Position numbers and translations under genes: made by a program. This document shows positions 61,477 to 64,000 of a stretch of 64,000 nt of DNA, in pieces; the stretch's first letter is position 1; the number at the start of each line of letters is the position of its first letter. Source of the DNA: Hyphomicrobium_A sp963724945 (GTDB lineage Bacteria; Pseudomonadota; Alphaproteobacteria; Rhizobiales; Hyphomicrobiaceae). Below the pieces are notes generated by a model. That model saw only the letters and a program-made list of their open reading frames with translations, was not told the DNA's origin and did no database searches. The stretch lies in contig CAVRWL010000003.1 of NCBI GenBank assembly GCA_963724945.1, positions 1 to 64,000 on the forward strand, written 5' to 3'.

Positions 61477-63105
61477 ATGTCCGCAAACCCCTACAATGAG
61501 CACCTCGACAAGAACCCCGCAAATTATCAGCCGCTGACGCCCCTGGTGTTCCTGGAGCGGGCGGCGGCGGTCTATCCCGAGCAAACGGCGGTCATTCACG
61601 GCAAGGCGCGGGCGAGCTACGCCCAACTCTATGCGCGCTGCCGCCGGCTCGCCTCCGCGCTCGCCCAGCGCGGGATCGGCCCCGGCGACACGGTGTCGGT
61701 GATGCTGTCGAACACGCCCGCCATGCTGGAGGCGCACTACGGCGTGCCGATGGCCGGCGCCGTCTTGCATTCGCTCAACACGCGGCTCGACGCGGCGATC
61801 GTTGCCTTCCAGCTCGACCACGCCGACGCCAAGGTGCTGATCACCGACCGCGAGTTCGCCGCGACCATGAAGGACGCTTTGGCGCTCGCGCAGGTGAAGC
61901 CGCTCATCATCGACTACGACGACCCGCAGTTTCCGCAATCGGGCGAGCGTCTATCGGGTCTCGACTACGAGGCGTTCCTCGCCCAGGGCGATCCGGATTT
62001 CAAGTGGCTGATGCCGGCGGACGAATGGGACGCGATCGCGCTCAACTACACCTCCGGCACCACCGGCAACCCCAAGGGCGTCGTCTACCACCACCGCGGC
62101 GCCGCCCTCATGTGCTACGCCAACACGCTCGAGACCGGCATGGGGCTGCATCCCGTCTATCTGTGGACGCTGCCGATGTTCCACTGCAACGGCTGGTGCT
62201 TTCCCTGGTCGCTGTCGATCCTCGCCGGCACGCACGTGTGCCTCAGGTGGGTGCGCGCCAAGGCCATGTACGACGCGATCGCCGACCACCGCGTGACGCA
62301 TCTGTCGGGCGCTCCGATCGTCATGACGACGCTGCTCAACGCGCTGCCGGAGGAGAAGCGCGCCATCTCGCACTCCGTGTGGGTGAACCACGCCGCTGCC
62401 CCGCCGCCGCAGGCCGTGCTCGACGCCATGACGGCGGCGGGCTTCCGCTTGACCCACCTCTACGGGCTGACCGAGACCTACGGGCCCGCCGTCGTCAACG
62501 AGTGGCACACGGAGTGGAACGACCTCGACGAGGCGGGCCGCGCCTTCAAGCGCACGCGCCAGGGCGTGCGCTACATCTCGCTCGAGGGCCTCACCGTCAT
62601 GGATCCCTTCACGATGACGGTCGTCCCGGCCGACGGGGAGACGCTGGGCGAGGTCATGTTCCGCGGCAACATCGTCATGAAGGGCTACTTGAAGAACGCC
62701 GAGGCGACGGACGAGGCCTTCGCCGGCGGCTGGTTTCATTCGGGCGACTTGGGCGTCCTCTACCCCGACGGCTACATCCAGCTGAAAGACCGCTCCAAGG
62801 ACATCATCATTTCCGGGGGAGAGAACATCTCCTCGATCGAGGTGGAGGACGTGCTCTACAAGCACCCCGCCGTCGCCTGCTGCGCCGTCGTCGCCAAGCC
62901 GGATGAGAAGTGGGGTGAGACGCCGTGCGCGTTCGTGGAGCTGCGGCCGGGCGCGAACGCGACCGTAGAGGAGCTCGTCGAGTGGTGCCGACAGGGGCTC
63001 GCGCGCTACAAGTGCCCGCGCCACGTCGTATTCATCGATGTGCCGCGCACCTCCACCGGCAAGATCCAGAAGTTCAAGCTGCGGGCGATGGCCAAGGAGG
63101 CTTGA
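61477..63105 (+). CDS. acyl-CoA synthetase (AMP-forming)
   Basis: 542 residues. Adenylate-forming motifs: LNYTSGTTGNPKGVVYHHRG (P-loop), LYGLTETYGPAVVNEW, GWFHSGDLGVLYPDGYIQLK, DRSKDIIISGGENISSIEVE and a C-terminal RTSTGKIQKFKLRAMAKEA with the catalytic Lys. Best fit is the medium-chain/3-methylmercaptopropionyl-CoA ligase group (AlkK/DmdB-like), based on PMFHCNGWCFPW. Activates a carboxylate with ATP and CoA. Monocistronic. Confidence 0.92.
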   Translation: MSANPYNEHLDKNPANYQPLTPLVFLERAAAVYPEQTAVIHGKARASYAQLYARCRRLASALAQRGIGPGDTVSVMLSNTPAMLEAHYGVPMAGAVLHSLNTRLDAAIVAFQLDHADAKVLITDREFAATMKDALALAQVKPLIIDYDDPQFPQSGERLSGLDYEAFLAQGDPDFKWLMPADEWDAIALNYTSGTTGNPKGVVYHHRGAALMCYANTLETGMGLHPVYLWTLPMFHCNGWCFPWSLSILAGTHVCLRWVRAKAMYDAIADHRVTHLSGAPIVMTTLLNALPEEKRAISHSVWVNHAAAPPPQAVLDAMTAAGFRLTHLYGLTETYGPAVVNEWHTEWNDLDEAGRAFKRTRQGVRYISLEGLTVMDPFTMTVVPADGETLGEVMFRGNIVMKGYLKNAEATDEAFAGGWFHSGDLGVLYPDGYIQLKDRSKDIIISGGENISSIEVEDVLYKHPAVACCAVVAKPDEKWGETPCAFVELRPGANATVEELVEWCRQGLARYKCPRHVVFIDVPRTSTGKIQKFKLRAMAKEA

Positions 63106-63172
63106 GCGGGCTTGCGGCCAAGCGTAAGCGATTTCCGGCGCAGGTGGGCGAACCTCAAGAGACTAACCATCA

Positions 63173-63469
63173 ATGGCCGAGCTCTGGGTCTGCAGGAAGG
63201 GTGATCATCCGACGGCCGGCACGCCTGCCGCCGTTCGCCCGTTCGCCGAGTGCAAGCAGCTCTTGCAGCTCGGGGGCCACCTCTACCTCGGCCATGATGC
63301 AAAGAACGTCCGCTTCGGAATGCCAGGCGACCCTCTGGCGTCGATCCGCGGACGCGAGCATGTCGTCGTCGCGCTCGACGCGGAGGAGGCAAAGGCGGCC
63401 GGCTGGAAGCCCGGCTACTACTATTCGCCGTTATCGCCGCAGGAGGCGTTCGAGCTGCTCGGGCTCTGA
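63173..63469 (+). CDS. hypothetical protein
   Basis: 98 residues: MAELWVCRKGDHPTAGTPAA, then CKQLLQLGGHLYLGHDAKNV, PLASIRGREHVVVALDAEEA and a C-terminal GYYYSPLSPQEAFELLGL. Compact and probably globular. I do not recognise the family. Follows the acyl-CoA synthetase by 67 bp on the same strand. Confidence 0.65.
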   Translation: MAELWVCRKGDHPTAGTPAAVRPFAECKQLLQLGGHLYLGHDAKNVRFGMPGDPLASIRGREHVVVALDAEEAKAAGWKPGYYYSPLSPQEAFELLGL

Positions 63470-63572
63470 GCCCGAACGAGGCTCGACCGCGGCGGCAGCG
63501 AATACGACCCCACCCGTCGCACGCAACCTCTCCCAGACAGAGGGTGCGGCAATCGCCTTTTTGGGGATTTGA

Positions 63573-63593
63573 GGCGAGCGCTGACCGCTCGCC
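63573..63593. terminator. GC-rich hairpin between convergent genes
   Basis: ggcgagcg, ctgac, cgctcgcc: an 8-bp perfect stem between the hypothetical gene and the DUF465 gene. No T run, so it may be only weakly terminating. Confidence 0.45.
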
Positions 63594-63604
63594 CCGCGCG
63601 TGAC

Positions 63605-63790
63605 CTAGTGGCGTGTCTCGTCGTCGCCGGCGAGACGCGCGATCTGGTCCTTGAGTTTTAGTTTTTCCAGCTTCAATCGGTGGATTTCGACGTCGTCCGA
63701 GCCGGGACGGGCGACCTCTTCTTCAATCTTACGCTCGAGAAGCCGATGCTTCTCCGCTAGCTCTTGGATGTGAGCCGCAAGCGCCATCAT
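63605..63790 (-). CDS. YdcH-like DUF465 protein
   Basis: 61 residues from the ATG at 63790 (GGAGGACC upstream). Entirely helical: MMALAAHIQELAEKHRLLER, KIEEEVARPGSDDVEIHRLK, LEKLKLKDQIARL. The HxxLxxxI pattern and KLxKLxxKDxI end are typical of DUF465. Function unknown, likely a short antiparallel coiled coil. The remaining 63791-64000 stretch holds its promoter region and nothing else recognised. Confidence 0.85.
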   Translation of the reverse strand: MMALAAHIQELAEKHRLLERKIEEEVARPGSDDVEIHRLKLEKLKLKDQIARLAGDDETRH

Positions 63791-64000
63791 GGTCCTCCAT
63801 GAGTATGTTGAAGACCCGCTTAAGGTGCCAGATCGCGGGGCGGTTGTCCAATACCGGCGCCCTCTTGTAAGCACCACCCGATTGAGCGCAATTTGGCGAA
63901 AATCAGTTGATTCGCGGCGCTTTCATCCGGCGCTAAGCGCCCGTGTCGCCGCGAGATTTGTGCACCGGCCGAGCGCGCTCGCTTGCCAGCTGAGGCCAAC

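Overview
The window is a high-GC chromosomal segment from an alphaproteobacterium, almost certainly of the order Hyphomicrobiales (Rhizobiales). The evidence is the gene content and order: chvI-chvG-hprK-PTS EIIA-HPr, ahcY, a tsaE/sugar-kinase fusion followed by a MurU-like gene and addB-addA-trxA, folC-accD-trpA-trpB-trpF-lapA-ihfB-sppA-rpsA-cmk-aroA, and ribF-ileS-lspA. A PqqA precursor peptide (53753-53842) suggests periplasmic PQQ-dependent alcohol or sugar oxidation, as in methylotrophic relatives. I cannot name the genus from sequence alone.

Layout. 1-8.5 kb: small hypothetical genes, palindromic repeats, a REP-associated DUF559 gene, a lower-GC DUF2971 gene beside a HAD-like hydrolase, a redoxin with a His-rich tail, a GT39 membrane glycosyltransferase, pyrE and a HugZ-type haem-binding protein. 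8.6-12.7 kb: the ChvI/ChvG envelope-stress system followed by a short HPr kinase and a permease-less regulatory PTS. 12.7-20.2 kb: a TadG-like pilus protein, ahcY, a large PAS sensor kinase and the TsaE-phosphotransferase fusion. 20.2-28 kb: MurU-like nucleotidyltransferase, AddB/AddA recombination nuclease and thioredoxin. 29.3-41.5 kb: a long run of minus-strand housekeeping genes for folate, fatty-acid, tryptophan and shikimate synthesis and for translation. 41.7-51.3 kb: an accessory region with tRNA-Ala, a tandem array echoing the tRNA 3' end, three copies of a structured intergenic element, five tiny single-pass membrane proteins, two bactofilins and several exported or hypothetical proteins. 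51.4-53.8 kb: a MASE1 sensor kinase/FixJ-type regulator pair convergent with pqqA. 54-59.3 kb: lipoprotein, lspA, ileS, ribF. 59.5-64 kb: MaoC hydratase, DUF1013 protein, an acyl-CoA synthetase and small genes.

Two things stand out. First, trpA carries an insertion close to its start. A DUF559 (Vsr-like PD-(D/E)XK nuclease fold) gene lies between inverted REP-like ends, and the whole is bracketed by a 56-bp direct repeat of the first ~19 trpA codons whose six differences are all synonymous. The geometry resembles REP/RAYT elements or an integrative element that rebuilds the gene it enters. Second, the 42.5-49.1 kb region holds a family of 37-48 residue single-pass peptides interspersed with a repeated two-hairpin element.

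Quality caution. Eleven genes, among them ahcY, accD, ileS, addA and addB, need about 19 single-base frame corrections, about 15 of them insertions. In essential genes this points to indel errors in the sequence rather than gene decay. Such genes are given as full-length spans with the break noted.
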